From Gilvimarinus japonicus (GTDB lineage: Bacteria > Pseudomonadota > Gammaproteobacteria > Pseudomonadales > Cellvibrionaceae): 64,000 bases of DNA. Below the pieces are notes generated by a model. It was not told where the DNA came from, ran no database searches, and worked only from the letters and a program-made list of their open reading frames with translations. A program made the translations under genes and the position numbers. Where the stretch lies: the NCBI RefSeq assembly GCF_042847215.1, contig NZ_AP031500.1:3658001-3722000 (forward strand), in the 5' to 3' direction. Shown here one piece after another: positions 35,643 through 44,727 of this stretch. Every line of letters starts with the position of its first letter. Within the stretch, counting starts at the first letter, position 1.

Positions 35643-36458
35643 ATGACTATGTCCTACTTAATACCTTCCGAGTTTGTCACCAAGATGGTGGATGCGGGTG
35701 AATCGAAACTATTTATGGGCACTCGTGACGCCCTGATCCGCGCTTACATGGCGGGCGCTATTTTGGCCATTGCCGCTGTTTTTGCGGTAACCGTAACCGT
35801 GCAGACAGGTTACCCCATTATCGGCGCTATTTTATTCCCGGTCGGTTTTTGCATTTTGTATTTGATGGGTTTTGATTTGCTCACCGGGGTGTTTGTGCTG
35901 ACACCGCTGGCGCGCTTTGATAAACGCCCCGGTGTAACCTGGGGCGGTATTTTACGGCACTGGGGTATTGTGTTTATTGGCAACTTTGCCGGCGCCCTTA
36001 CCGTGGCATTAATGATGGCGATAGTCTTTACCTACGGTTTCTCTAAAGAGCCTGACGCAGTGGGTAAAGTGATTGCGGGTATTGGCGAGTCGCGTACCGT
36101 GGGCTACAAAGAGTACGGCGCCGCCGGTATGTTAACCATTTTTGTTCGCGGCATGCTGTGTAACTGGATGGTCTCACTGGGCGTGGTTGGCGCGATGATC
36201 TCAACCTCGGTAAGCGGTAAAGTCATCGCTATGTGGATGCCCATTATGCTGTTCTTCGCGATGGCGTTTGAGCACTCGGTGGTGAATATGTTTTTATTCC
36301 CGTCGGCGTTAATTATGGGCGGCAACTTTTCAGTGATGGATTATTTGATTTGGAACGAGCTACCCGTTGTACTGGGCAACTTAATCGGTGGCTTGTCGCT
36401 TACCGGCCTGACGCTGTACACGACCCACGTGCTCACCCAACCCAAACGCGCACTGTAA
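35643..36458 (+). CDS. Formate/nitrite channel (FNT family)
   Basis: 271 residues, six transmembrane helices, pentameric anion channel family (FocA/NirC). Seen: FMGTRDALIRAYMAGAILAIAAVFAV, FPVGFCILYLMGFDLLTGVFVLTP (omega loop region), RGMLCNWMVSLGVVGA (with the central-pore NWxV), MPIMLFFAMAFEHSVVNMFLFP (the pore His). Which anion is unknown. Upstream of a Ser/Thr phosphatase-kinase gene in the same direction (about 70 nt), a pairing seen with nitrite/nitrate assimilation loci. Confidence 0.92.
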   Translation: MTMSYLIPSEFVTKMVDAGESKLFMGTRDALIRAYMAGAILAIAAVFAVTVTVQTGYPIIGAILFPVGFCILYLMGFDLLTGVFVLTPLARFDKRPGVTWGGILRHWGIVFIGNFAGALTVALMMAIVFTYGFSKEPDAVGKVIAGIGESRTVGYKEYGAAGMLTIFVRGMLCNWMVSLGVVGAMISTSVSGKVIAMWMPIMLFFAMAFEHSVVNMFLFPSALIMGGNFSVMDYLIWNELPVVLGNLIGGLSLTGLTLYTTHVLTQPKRAL

Positions 36459-36527
36459 TTAACGATCAGTGCCCCACCACTTTGGCCGCTTGCGGCCAAA
36501 GTGGTTGCTGTTTAAGGCAGCTTAACT

Positions 36528-38252
36528 ATGCCCCAAACGTTATCTGTAGCCATCGGGCAGTACTCCGACAAAGGCCGCAAAGAGCTTAATCAAGATTTCC
36601 ATGCCGCTTATGTTCCGGCCGAGCCGCAACTAAGCGCCAAAGGCATCGTGGTTGCTTTAGCCGACGGCATTAGCAGTAGCTCGGTTAGCCAAGTTGCCAG
36701 CCAAATGTCGGTAAAGACTTTTTTAGACGACTATTTCTCGACCAGCGAATCTTGGTCGGTTAAAAAGTCCGGGCACCGGGTACTGATGGCCACCAACTCG
36801 TGGCTGTACTCACAAACTCGCCGCAGCCAATACCGCTACGACGCCAACAAAGGTTATGTGTGCACCTTTAGCGCACTGATTATTAAATCGCGCACCGCGC
36901 ATATTTTTCACGCCGGCGACGCACGTATTTATCGGCTGCGCCACAACAGCATCGAGCAACTCACCCGCGACCACCGCTTGCAAGTATCCAGCGAGGTCAG
37001 CTATCTAAGCCGCGCCCTGGGCATGGACTCGCAGCTAGAGCTGGATTACGCATCGTTTGCCACCGAGCCCGGCGATACCTTTTTATTGCTGACCGACGGC
37101 GCCTACGAGTTTGCCGGCGACCGCGCGATTATCGACAGCATTAACAAACACGCCGACAATTTAGATCAGGCGGCACAAGCCATCGGCGAACTCGCCTACG
37201 CTAACAACAGTGATGACAACATCACCGTACAGATTTTGCGCGTAGACGAACTGCCCAACGCCGACACCGAAGAGCTGTACCAAGAGTTAACCCAACTGCC
37301 TTTTACCCCACCGCTAGAGCCGCGGCAGCACTTTGATGGCTACACCATTGTGCGTCAGTTACACGCCAGTAGCCGCAGCCATGTGTACTTAGCGGTAGAC
37401 GATGACAGCGGCGCCAACGTGGTGATTAAAACGCCGTCGATAGACCTGCGCGATGACCCCGCTTATTTAGAACGGTTTTTAATGGAAGAGTGGATCGCCC
37501 GGCGCATCGACAGCCCGCACGTATTAAAGGCCTACCGGGCCACTCGCACACGCCACTTTGTCTACATCGTCACCGAATACATTGAGGGCCAGACCCTAAC
37601 CCAGTGGATGATCGATAACCCCGAGCCTTCACTTGAACAAGTGCGCGGCATCATCGAGCAAATTGCCCGGGGCCTGCGTGCGCTGCACCGGTTAGAGATG
37701 CTGCATCAAGACCTGCGCCCAGCCAATGTGATGATCGACTCCTCAAGTACGGTTAAGCTGATCGACTTTGGCGCCACCCATGTGGCCGGCGTACAAGAGA
37801 TGACGTCGGGCGCAAGCCATCTATCTATATTGGGCACCGCGCAATACACCGCCCCCGAGTATTTTTTAAGCGAACCGGCCACCGAGCGCTCGGATGCTTT
37901 CTCGCTCGCGGTGATCACCTATCAAATGCTTACCGGCCAGCTGCCTTACGGCACCGCAGTGGCCAAAGCCACCACCCGCGCGGCACAAAATCGCCTCAAG
38001 TATCAGAGCGCGCGCGATCACCAGCCGAGTATCCCGCTGTGGGTCGATGAAGCACTGCGCAAAGCACTGCGCCCCTACCCTTACCGGCGCTATGATGATT
38101 TGTCTGAGTTTTTATACGATTTGCGCCACCCCAACAAAGCCCTGCTGGGCACCCAGCAGCCGCCGCTGCTCGCGCGCAACCCGCTGGTGTTTTGGCAAAG
38201 TGTGTCGGCTATTTTACTGGTGGCGGTGATTGTGCTGGCAAGCCAGCTATAA
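36528..38252 (+). CDS. PP2C phosphatase-Ser/Thr kinase fusion protein
   Basis: 574 residues. N-terminal PP2C phosphatase (about 1-245): QDFHAAY, VALADGISSSS, HAGDARIYRLR, LLLTDGAYEF, SDDNITVQILR carry the metal-binding Asp residues. C-terminal Hanks-type kinase (about 265-545): VVIKTPS (ATP lysine), MLHQDLRPANVMID (catalytic loop), KLIDFGATH (DFG), TAPEYFLSEPATERSDAFSL. A single hydrophobic helix ends the protein (FWQSVSAILLVAVIVLASQ), so it is membrane-tethered. Writer and eraser in one chain; likely tied to the adjacent anion channel. Confidence 0.92.
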   Translation: MPQTLSVAIGQYSDKGRKELNQDFHAAYVPAEPQLSAKGIVVALADGISSSSVSQVASQMSVKTFLDDYFSTSESWSVKKSGHRVLMATNSWLYSQTRRSQYRYDANKGYVCTFSALIIKSRTAHIFHAGDARIYRLRHNSIEQLTRDHRLQVSSEVSYLSRALGMDSQLELDYASFATEPGDTFLLLTDGAYEFAGDRAIIDSINKHADNLDQAAQAIGELAYANNSDDNITVQILRVDELPNADTEELYQELTQLPFTPPLEPRQHFDGYTIVRQLHASSRSHVYLAVDDDSGANVVIKTPSIDLRDDPAYLERFLMEEWIARRIDSPHVLKAYRATRTRHFVYIVTEYIEGQTLTQWMIDNPEPSLEQVRGIIEQIARGLRALHRLEMLHQDLRPANVMIDSSSTVKLIDFGATHVAGVQEMTSGASHLSILGTAQYTAPEYFLSEPATERSDAFSLAVITYQMLTGQLPYGTAVAKATTRAAQNRLKYQSARDHQPSIPLWVDEALRKALRPYPYRRYDDLSEFLYDLRHPNKALLGTQQPPLLARNPLVFWQSVSAILLVAVIVLASQL

Positions 38253-38256
38253 AGCC

Positions 38257-38550
38257 TCACCCAGAATGATCATCGTTGGGCGGGCGGGTGCTGGAGATAA
38301 CCGCCCAAAGCCGCCGAAAGCGCCGCTCTAGCAGCCGTTCTACCTTGTGCACCGTATGGTTAATGTTGCGCCAGCGCGAGCGCGCGGTTTGCAGCATATG
38401 CCGCGAGCGCGGGTTAACACACAACAATGCCGCCAGGCTCATGGTGATTACAACCAACCCCACAGGGATGGGCGACAACAGCAACAATACACCCAACAGC
38501 AACCCCAGCAGAGCCAACACCGTCACCAACCAGTCGCGGACCACCTTCAT
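38257..38550 (-). CDS. Small inner-membrane protein, PGPGW-like
   Basis: 97 residues from the internal ATG that fits the hydrophobic start (an upstream longer frame has no support). One or two membrane helices (LVTVLALLGLLLGVLLLLSPIPVGLVVITMSLAALLCV), then a basic cytoplasmic tail (NPRSRHMLQTARSRWRNIN..). This is the layout of PGPGW-type small membrane proteins, although the PGPGW motif itself is replaced by SPIPVG. Function unknown. Converges on the kinase gene. Confidence 0.65.
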   Translation of the reverse strand: MKVVRDWLVTVLALLGLLLGVLLLLSPIPVGLVVITMSLAALLCVNPRSRHMLQTARSRWRNINHTVHKVERLLERRFRRLWAVISSTRPPNDDHSG

Positions 38551-38901
38551 CGACTGGCACACCCCCTGAGTCGCTTCAGGCCCTATGCCGGGCCAACAAT
38601 CGCGCCAACAAACCACTCGACGCACGTCACTGCAGCATAACGGGGCATTGTTGCAATCTCATAACAACGCCTACGTCGTCCTGTCGATAAAAAATACAAA
38701 TCGACCAAAAGACAACCATTGTTTTTGCTTAGCGCCAGAGCGTAAATGGCCGCAAAAAACCAGACAGAATGAGGCCTTTTGAGCCAAAACCGCCGGTTTA
38801 GTAAAAAGCTGGACTTTGCGGGCTAATTAGTATTGGCAATTGGCACCTCCCTCGCTGTACAATGCCGTCCAATTTTTGGCCTTGATTATACGAGTATCGA
38901 A
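38551..38901 (+). promoter_or_regulatory. Gene-free region upstream of fusA, probable promoter
   Basis: 351 bases without a gene. Near its end TTGGCA (38833-38838) and TACAAT (38858-38863) could be a sigma-70 promoter, but the 19-nt spacer is longer than ideal, so this is tentative. No riboswitch-like or attenuator structure was noticed. Confidence 0.4.
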
Positions 38902-40995
38902 ATGACAGACCTAAGTTTATACAGAAACATTGGTATCTTCGCCCACGTTGACGCGGGTAAGACCACCACCACCGAACGTATCCTTAAGCTCACCGGTAAA
39001 ATTCACAAGCTGGGTGAAGTGCACGAGGGTGAATCCACCACCGACTTCATGGAGCAGGAAGCCGAGCGCGGTATTACCATTCAGTCCGCCGCTGTTACCT
39101 GTGAGTGGAAAGGTCACCGCTTAAACGTTATCGACACCCCTGGGCACGTTGACTTTACCGTTGAAGTATACCGCTCACTAAAAGTGTTGGACGGCGGTAT
39201 CGGCGTATTCTGTGGTTCAGGTGGTGTAGAGCCACAATCTGAAACCAACTGGCGCTATGCCAACGAGTCTGAAGTTGCTCGTATCATCTTTGTTAACAAG
39301 CTCGACCGTATTGGTGCCGACTTCCTGAATGTTGTCGATCAGGTTAAAAACGTACTGGGCGCCAACGCGCTGGTTATGACCTTGCCTATCGGCCGCGAAG
39401 ACACCTTTAAAGGTGTGGTTGACCTGCTGTCACGCAAAGCGTACGTGTGGGACGACTCTGGCCAACCAGAAAACTACAGCGTAGAAGACATTCCTGCCGA
39501 TATGGCGGATGACGTCGAGATGTACCGCGAGCAGCTGGTTGAAACCGCCGTTGAAGTCGACGACGACCTGCTGATGGCCTACATGGACGGTGAAGAACCT
39601 TCTATTGAAGACCTGCAACGCTGCATCCGTAAGGGTACTCGCGATCTGACTTTCTTCCCTACTTTCTGTGGTTCTGCCTTTAAAAACAAAGGTATGCAGT
39701 TGGTACTGGACGCCGTTGTTGATTACCTGCCTGCTCCGACTGAAGTTGACCCACAAGAGTTGACCGACGAAGAAGGTAACCCAACCGGCGAGAAAGCCAT
39801 CGTATCGGCCGACGAGCCATTAAAGGCACTGGCCTTTAAAATTATGGACGACCGCTTTGGCGCCCTGACCTTTGTGCGTATTTACTCGGGTCAGCTAAAC
39901 AAAGGCGACACTATCCTCAACTCGTTTACCGGTAAAACCGAGCGTGTTGGCCGTATGGTTGAGATGCAAGCCGATGAGCGCAACGAGCTAAGCCACGCGC
40001 AAGCCGGTGACATTATCGCCATCGTGGGCATGAAGAACGTGCAAACCGGTCACACCCTGTGTGATCCCAAGCACCCCTGCACCCTAGAAGCCATGGTGTT
40101 CCCAGATCCCGTTATCTCTATCGCCGTTGCCCCTAAAGACAAAGGCTCTACCGAGAAAATGGGTGTTGCCATTGGTAAAATGGTGGCCGAAGATCCATCG
40201 TTCCGCGTTGAGACCGACGAAGACTCAGGCGAAACCATCCTGAAAGGTATGGGTGAGCTTCACCTGGACATTAAGGTCGACATCCTTAAGCGCACCTACG
40301 GCGTAGAAATGGTTGTGGGTCAGCCTCAGGTGGCTTACCGCGAGACCATCACCCAAGAGATCGAAGACTCTTACACCCACAAGAAGCAGTCGGGTGGTTC
40401 GGGTCAGTTTGGTAAAATCGACTACCGCATCAAGCCGGGCGAAGCAAACACTGGCTTCGTCTTTAGCTCAAGCGTTGTCGGCGGTAACGTACCTAAAGAG
40501 TTCTTCCCCGCGATCGAGAAGGGCTTTAAAGGCATGATGGACAAAGGCCCTCTGGCCGGCTTCCCCGTGCTGGATGTTGAGATCGAGCTGTTTGACGGTG
40601 CGTTCCACGCCGTTGACTCCTCGGCCGTTGCGTTCGAAATCGCCGCTAAAGGCGCCTACCGTCAATCCATGCCTAAAGCTGGCCCGCAGTTGCTGGAGCC
40701 CGTGATGAAGGTTGACGTGTTCACCCCGGAAGATCACGTTGGTGATGTAATCGGCGACCTGAACCGTCGTCGCGGCATGATCGCCGGTCAAGACCCAGGC
40801 GCCACCGGTATCCGCATTAAGGCAAATGTTCCACTGTCTGAAATGTTCGGCTACATCGGCCACCTGCGTACCATGACCTCGGGTCGCGGCCAGTTCTCTA
40901 TGGAGTTCGCACACTACGCACCTTGCCCCGCTAACGTCACTGAAGACGTGATCGCCAAGGTTAAAGCGCGCGAAGCCGAAGAGAAAAAAGGCTAA
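38902..40995 (+). CDS. fusA: Elongation factor G (standalone copy)
   Basis: 697 residues from ATG 38902; an upstream in-frame ATG adds unrelated residues. Translational GTPase for translocation and ribosome recycling. G1 AHVDAGKTT, G2 RGITI, G3 DTPGH, G4 NKLD, then domains II-V ending GRGQFSMEFAHYAPCP. It is not in a str operon (no rpsL/rpsG/tuf neighbours), so it is probably the second EF-G of these bacteria (fusA2-like, Vibrio/Pseudomonas type). Its synonymous codons lean to GTT/GGT/ACC more than the neighbours, as for highly expressed genes. Strong terminator follows. Confidence 0.95.
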   Translation: MTDLSLYRNIGIFAHVDAGKTTTTERILKLTGKIHKLGEVHEGESTTDFMEQEAERGITIQSAAVTCEWKGHRLNVIDTPGHVDFTVEVYRSLKVLDGGIGVFCGSGGVEPQSETNWRYANESEVARIIFVNKLDRIGADFLNVVDQVKNVLGANALVMTLPIGREDTFKGVVDLLSRKAYVWDDSGQPENYSVEDIPADMADDVEMYREQLVETAVEVDDDLLMAYMDGEEPSIEDLQRCIRKGTRDLTFFPTFCGSAFKNKGMQLVLDAVVDYLPAPTEVDPQELTDEEGNPTGEKAIVSADEPLKALAFKIMDDRFGALTFVRIYSGQLNKGDTILNSFTGKTERVGRMVEMQADERNELSHAQAGDIIAIVGMKNVQTGHTLCDPKHPCTLEAMVFPDPVISIAVAPKDKGSTEKMGVAIGKMVAEDPSFRVETDEDSGETILKGMGELHLDIKVDILKRTYGVEMVVGQPQVAYRETITQEIEDSYTHKKQSGGSGQFGKIDYRIKPGEANTGFVFSSSVVGGNVPKEFFPAIEKGFKGMMDKGPLAGFPVLDVEIELFDGAFHAVDSSAVAFEIAAKGAYRQSMPKAGPQLLEPVMKVDVFTPEDHVGDVIGDLNRRRGMIAGQDPGATGIRIKANVPLSEMFGYIGHLRTMTSGRGQFSMEFAHYAPCPANVTEDVIAKVKAREAEEKKG

Positions 40996-41008
40996 TAAAC
41001 GAGCCCGA

Positions 41009-41047
41009 CAAAAAGCCCCCGTAACCTTAGGTTGCGGGGGCTTTTTT
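41009..41047 (+). terminator. Rho-independent terminator of fusA
   Basis: A-run, GCCCCCG stem with AACC/GGTT extension and a TTAG loop, then CGGGGGC followed by TTTTTT. Classic intrinsic terminator 15 nt after the EF-G stop. Confidence 0.92.
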
Positions 41048-41227
41048 ATGCCTTAAGGTTTTACCCACAGTAACGGATGCCCCAACCACAACCTTCCTCC
41101 CGCACACTCAATACGCCCCAGCACTACCGAGATACAAAGCGCCGGTGTAGACTTAATAACGCGTAAACGCCCATCGGCAACAAAGGGCAGCGGCCAAATA
41201 AGGAGCATCTGGCAATGGCACCTCACT

Positions 41228-42187
41228 ATGATTAAGCCACGCGGTATCACCCCCCAACACCTGGCGATCTTTACCCTGACCACAGCACTCAGCGTATTGG
41301 CCGGCAGCGCTCAGGCTGACATTCTGCAACAATGGCTGCACAGCTTTGAGCAAAGCAAGCTAAACTTTAACCGCTCAAACTCCAACACCCCGTTTCTGCC
41401 CTTAGCGTTTGTCGATGCCCGCAACTACCAAGACAGCAAGCTCACCCTCACCGACGGCAGCACCGTCGAGTACGATCAATCAAGCGTCAATCAGGGCGCT
41501 ATAGTCCCGTTTTTAATGACCCCACGCGACGTGCTCGTGATCGGTGACTGGGTCAGTATGTCGAGCTTAAAACCCAACTCAGACACGTTAGAAGATTTTG
41601 ATGTGCTATCGGTCGGCATCCCCATCGGCTGGATGCGCCAACTCAACGATGACTGGCAGGTGGGCGGCTTTGTCATGCCCCTAGGGCACAAAGCAACACT
41701 CGAAGACTCCTCCTGGAACTGGGAGACGCTAGGCGGTGGTTTTGGCCGCTACGTGCAAACTGAGCGCCTCTGGTGGGCCTTTGGAGTGTACTTCGACATT
41801 AATACCGACACCGAGACCTGGCTGCCCTACTTGGGCGCCTCTTACGAGTTTAACGACCGCTGGACCTTAAGTGCCGTTATGCCGTGGCCCGCCATTTTAT
41901 ACGCACCTAACCGCGACACCCTGTTTCGCTTTGGTGCCGCCCCCTCCGGCAGCTCTTGGCTGCTGGACACAGGCGGCGAGCGCATCAGCTATGCCCTGGA
42001 TGGCTGGGACTTAGCCTTCTCTGGCGAGCACCGAATCTGGGGTGATATCTGGCTAGAGTTAGAGGCCGGCATCGGAGGGTTAAAAGGCCTAAACATCAGC
42101 AACGGCGACTGGCAAGAGCCAGCGCTAGACGTCAGCACCAGTGAGTTTATAACCTTTGGCATTAATTTTCGGCCTTCACTTAATTAA
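41228..42187 (+). CDS. DUF6268-like outer-membrane beta-barrel protein
   Basis: 319 residues with a signal peptide ending SAQADI. The remainder alternates aromatic and polar strands typical of an outer-membrane barrel: WQVGGFVMPLG, LWWAFGVYFDINTDTETWLPYLGASYEFNDRWTLSAVMPWPAILYAPNRD, and ends FITFGINFRP. The middle region resembles DUF6268, a family of uncertain role, in my recollection. It is the last gene before array 2; its stop is followed immediately by an attC-like site. Confidence 0.7.
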   Translation: MIKPRGITPQHLAIFTLTTALSVLAGSAQADILQQWLHSFEQSKLNFNRSNSNTPFLPLAFVDARNYQDSKLTLTDGSTVEYDQSSVNQGAIVPFLMTPRDVLVIGDWVSMSSLKPNSDTLEDFDVLSVGIPIGWMRQLNDDWQVGGFVMPLGHKATLEDSSWNWETLGGGFGRYVQTERLWWAFGVYFDINTDTETWLPYLGASYEFNDRWTLSAVMPWPAILYAPNRDTLFRFGAAPSGSSWLLDTGGERISYALDGWDLAFSGEHRIWGDIWLELEAGIGGLKGLNISNGDWQEPALDVSTSEFITFGINFRPSLN

Positions 42188-42188
42188 T

Positions 42189-42235
42189 GCGCAACCGCCA
42201 AAGCACACAACTAAATTATTCAGGCTGGGTTATGC
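42189..42235 (-). repeat. attC-like site 6 (short, array 2 distal end)
   Basis: 47 bp; GCGCAAC to GTTATGC (42229-42235), arms AACCGCC / GGCTGGGTT. It begins 2 nt after the stop of the flanking core gene. Degenerate, as for a terminal site. Confidence 0.5.
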
Positions 42236-42239
42236 ACGC

Positions 42240-42485
42240 TCAGGAGCTCCAAAAAACAAATAAGAAAAACAGGCCAACGATGACCGCTAAACCGACAAAA
42301 CTGCAAAACCACCCGGCGTCATTTTTACCCCCCAGATAAGTCCTAGAGCCTGAAGCAGGATACTTTCCCAGGGTAAACACCTTGCATACCGGCCAACCAA
42401 CCCAGTAACAAAGCGTATAAAAAAGAATCTCGTATATGACCCACCAAACTACCCTCAACAATCCTCCTGCGATTTCGTCTACCAT
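42240..42485 (-). CDS. Cassette small membrane protein
   Basis: 81 residues with two or three hydrophobic stretches (VVWWVIYEILFYTLCYWVGWPVCKVF; FCSFVGLAVIVGLFFLFVFW). Rich in Trp and aromatic residues. Not recognised; small integral membrane proteins are frequent in integron arrays. Stop codon lies 4 nt from the R'' box of site 6. Confidence 0.6.
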   Translation of the reverse strand: MVDEIAGGLLRVVWWVIYEILFYTLCYWVGWPVCKVFTLGKYPASGSRTYLGGKNDAGWFCSFVGLAVIVGLFFLFVFWSS

Positions 42486-42710
42486 AATTTTCTAATTCCC
42501 TTTTTGTGGCGCCGCAAGAAGAGGCGTGTTAGCGGAAGTAGCCCAATCAGAATCATCCACTATATGGGCTTGCTCAGTGCATTTGTAATCCCGTCATGAA
42601 AAGTCCCATAAGCGACTGATGGCAGATGGCAAGCACAAAAAACTGCATTAACCGCCTGCGTGCGCACTATGATAAAAACCTTAAATACCATGAACCGTGA
42701 CAAAAAACCT

Positions 42711-42773
42711 TGGCAACAAGCGTAAAAACGTAATTGCATTAGACGGTATTTTTACGACTGTCGCTTGTTGTGT
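42711..42773 (-). repeat. attC site 7
   Basis: 63 bp; TGGCAAC (42711-42717) to GTTGTGT (42767-42773). Long AACAAGCGTAAAAA / TTTTTACGACTGTCGCTTGTT stem with a bulge. Diverged boxes but strong palindrome. Confidence 0.66.
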
Positions 42774-42777
42774 GACG

Positions 42778-43347
42778 CTACCACTTTTCATTAGCTGGTG
42801 GCTTGAGCACTGTTTTTAGGTAATTAAAATACTTAGGATCATCATTTTCGAAGATCTCCTTCCCAGCCCCCATATAAGCTCTGGCAAGCTCATCCAATGC
42901 CCTGTCCATATTACCTAATTCAAATTGAGATTGGCCAAGACGCAGATGAATAAATGGATTACCAATTGCTCCAGGACAGTGCATCGCATCAGATAATGCA
43001 TCTTTAGCTTGTTTATATGCACCTTGCATAAAGTTAACGTCGCCTATAGCGGTTAAAAGCCAAGTGCACGCCTCCCATCTTTCAATTGGCTGAGACAATA
43101 GATTCAAAGCTTCAATAAATTGTGTTTCAGCATCTTTATACTTACCTGCTTCGGCTAGATAACTTCCTTTTTGAGAAAGCATCTCAACGTTTCCATGTAT
43201 ATCCTCAGGTAGCTCCACTGCAAACCCTTTTGTGATTAATAAAGTAAGTAAGGAAAATACCATTAATCTGACGACTTTCATTAAAACTCTCACTGAACCT
43301 CCCATAATATTGAGGTTTTTTATAATCGTGCACGTCGCCATAAACAC
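42778..43347 (-). CDS. Cassette exported TPR protein
   Basis: 189 residues. A hydrophobic N-terminal segment (LMVFSLLTLLITKGFA) suggests export; an alternative start about 23 codons downstream (MKVVRLMVFSLL) would make it a proper signal peptide. Then three TPR-like helix pairs (LAEAGKYKDAETQFIEALNLL, GDVNFMQGAYKQAKDALSDAM, RLGQSQFELGNMDRALDELARAYMGAG). Probably a periplasmic protein-protein scaffold. Unknown role. Its right-hand neighbour is the attC cut by IS3. Confidence 0.68.
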   Translation of the reverse strand: MFMATCTIIKNLNIMGGSVRVLMKVVRLMVFSLLTLLITKGFAVELPEDIHGNVEMLSQKGSYLAEAGKYKDAETQFIEALNLLSQPIERWEACTWLLTAIGDVNFMQGAYKQAKDALSDAMHCPGAIGNPFIHLRLGQSQFELGNMDRALDELARAYMGAGKEIFENDDPKYFNYLKTVLKPPANEKW

Positions 43348-43469
43348 CTAGAAAACTTTAGCCCAAAGGCACTCGAAAAAGCCTCTGGCAATTAGTCAGT
43401 GTTTCCTCGGCATCATGGGAAGCCCAATATAACTATACAGGGCGTCTACTTTTCATGGGTAACTTGGGA

Positions 43470-43530
43470 AGCTAACGCCGCGCTTTGCGGCTGCTTTGTA
43501 GCGCCAGCGGAAAAGCAGTGCGACGACAGG
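43470..43530 (-). repeat. attC site 8, truncated by IS3
   Basis: AGCTAACGCCGC starts a normal attC with GCGGCTGCTTTGTAGCGCCAGCGGAAAAGCAG, but the sequence stops at the IS end and no GTTRRRY end follows. The missing part was lost when the IS entered. Confidence 0.75.
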
Positions 43531-43600
43531 GTAATCCCCCCAGAAATTAACAGGGGCCAAAAGTAGAATTTTCTCGTATTATTTGCGCAGGAGATTTTGC

Positions 43601-43867
43601 ATGAAAAAATCGAAGTATTCAGATAGCCAGATCATGGCCATTCTTAAGCAAGCTGAGGCCGGAACCCCGGTCCCAGAGCTGTGTCGCGAGCACGGCATGA
43701 GCTCTGCCACCTTCTACAAGTGGCGCAGCAAGTACGGCGGAATGGACGCTTCTATGATGGCCAGGCTCAAGGAGCTGCAGGAGGAAAACCGGCGTTTAAA
43801 GAAGATGTACGCTGAAGAGCGCCTGAAGGCCGAGATTGTCCAGGAAGCGCTTCAAAAAAAGTGGTGA
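43601..43867 (+). CDS. IS3 transposase OrfA
   Basis: 88 residues from the ATG with CAGGAG ahead. Helix-turn-helix (KYSDSQIMAILKQAEAGTPVPELCREHGMSSATFYKWRSKYGG) and a leucine-zipper helix (LKELQEENRRLKKMYAEERLKAEIV), the IS407-type OrfA. Its 3' end carries seven adenines followed by G (43854-43861), the slippery signal for -1 frameshifting into OrfB to make the full transposase. Confidence 0.93.
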   Translation: MKKSKYSDSQIMAILKQAEAGTPVPELCREHGMSSATFYKWRSKYGGMDASMMARLKELQEENRRLKKMYAEERLKAEIVQEALQKKW

Positions 43868-44688
43868 AGCCATCTCGACTCAAAGAGGTGGCGCAGGATG
43901 CAGTTAAGCACAAAGGCGCCAGTATACGTGTGGCTTGTGCGGCCGTTGGCATCAGTGATACCTGCTACCGCTATCAGCCCAAACTCAGCAGCGAAAACGC
44001 CGAGATTGCCGATTGGTTGATCCGGTTAACCCATAATCAGCGCAACTGGGGTTTTGGGCTCTGTTATCTGTACCTGAGAAACGTCAAGGGCTATGGCTGG
44101 AACCACAAGCGTGTTTACCGGATATACAAGGCGTTAGAACTTAATCTGCGCATCAAGCCGAAGAAGCGGCTTGTGAGAGAGAAACCGGAAGCGTTATCGG
44201 TGCCCGAGGCTGTGAATGACTGCTGGTCAATGGACTTTATGCACGACCAGCTTGAAGATGGTCGAAGTTACCGGCTATTCAATGTGATTGATGACTTTAA
44301 TCGTGAAGGCTTGGCGATCGAAGTGGACTTTTCCTTACCGGCAGCGCGGGTAATACGCGCCTTGGATCAGATCATTGAATGGCGCGGCAAGCCCAAGCAG
44401 CTACGTTGTGACAACGGTCCCGAGTACATTAGCGGTTTATTGGCGACTTGGGCGGAAAACCGTGGTGTTGAGTTGGAGTTTATCCAGCCCGGCAACCCAC
44501 AGCAGAATGCTTATATCGAACGCTACAACCGCACAGTTCGCTATGACTGGCTGGGGCAATACCTCTTCAGTTGCATCGAAGAGGTTCAGCAACACGCTAC
44601 CAACTGGTTGTGGACTTATAACAACGAAAGGCCGAACATGGCCTTGGGTGGCATAACGCCAATACAAAAACTGGCGTTAGCCGCATAG
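43861..44688 (+). CDS. IS3 transposase OrfB (DDE catalytic part)
   Basis: 275 residues, GTG start, in the -1 frame of OrfA. rve integrase core: SMDFMHDQLEDGRSYRLFNVIDDFNRE (first D), RCDNGPEYIS (second D), NPQQNAYIERYNRTVRYDWL (E), and the C-terminal YNNERPNMALGGITP box. Intact, so the element may still be mobile. Confidence 0.94.
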   Translation: MVKPSRLKEVAQDAVKHKGASIRVACAAVGISDTCYRYQPKLSSENAEIADWLIRLTHNQRNWGFGLCYLYLRNVKGYGWNHKRVYRIYKALELNLRIKPKKRLVREKPEALSVPEAVNDCWSMDFMHDQLEDGRSYRLFNVIDDFNREGLAIEVDFSLPAARVIRALDQIIEWRGKPKQLRCDNGPEYISGLLATWAENRGVELEFIQPGNPQQNAYIERYNRTVRYDWLGQYLFSCIEEVQQHATNWLWTYNNERPNMALGGITPIQKLALAA

Positions 44689-44727
44689 CCTTCTACTTTT
44701 AGCTTCGGTTAAAAATGGGGGGATTAC

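Larger units (their letters stand above)
43531..44727 (+). mobile_element. IS3-family element (IS407-like)
   Basis: 1197 bp. Ends: GTAATCCCCCCA at the left (43531) and GGGGGGATTAC at the right (ending 44727), with a second matching block AAAAGTAGAA/TTCTACTTTT inside. Two overlapping frames joined by an A7 slippery stretch. No target duplication: left flank is inside an attC, right flank inside a truncated gene, so a deletion accompanied or followed insertion. Confidence 0.85.
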
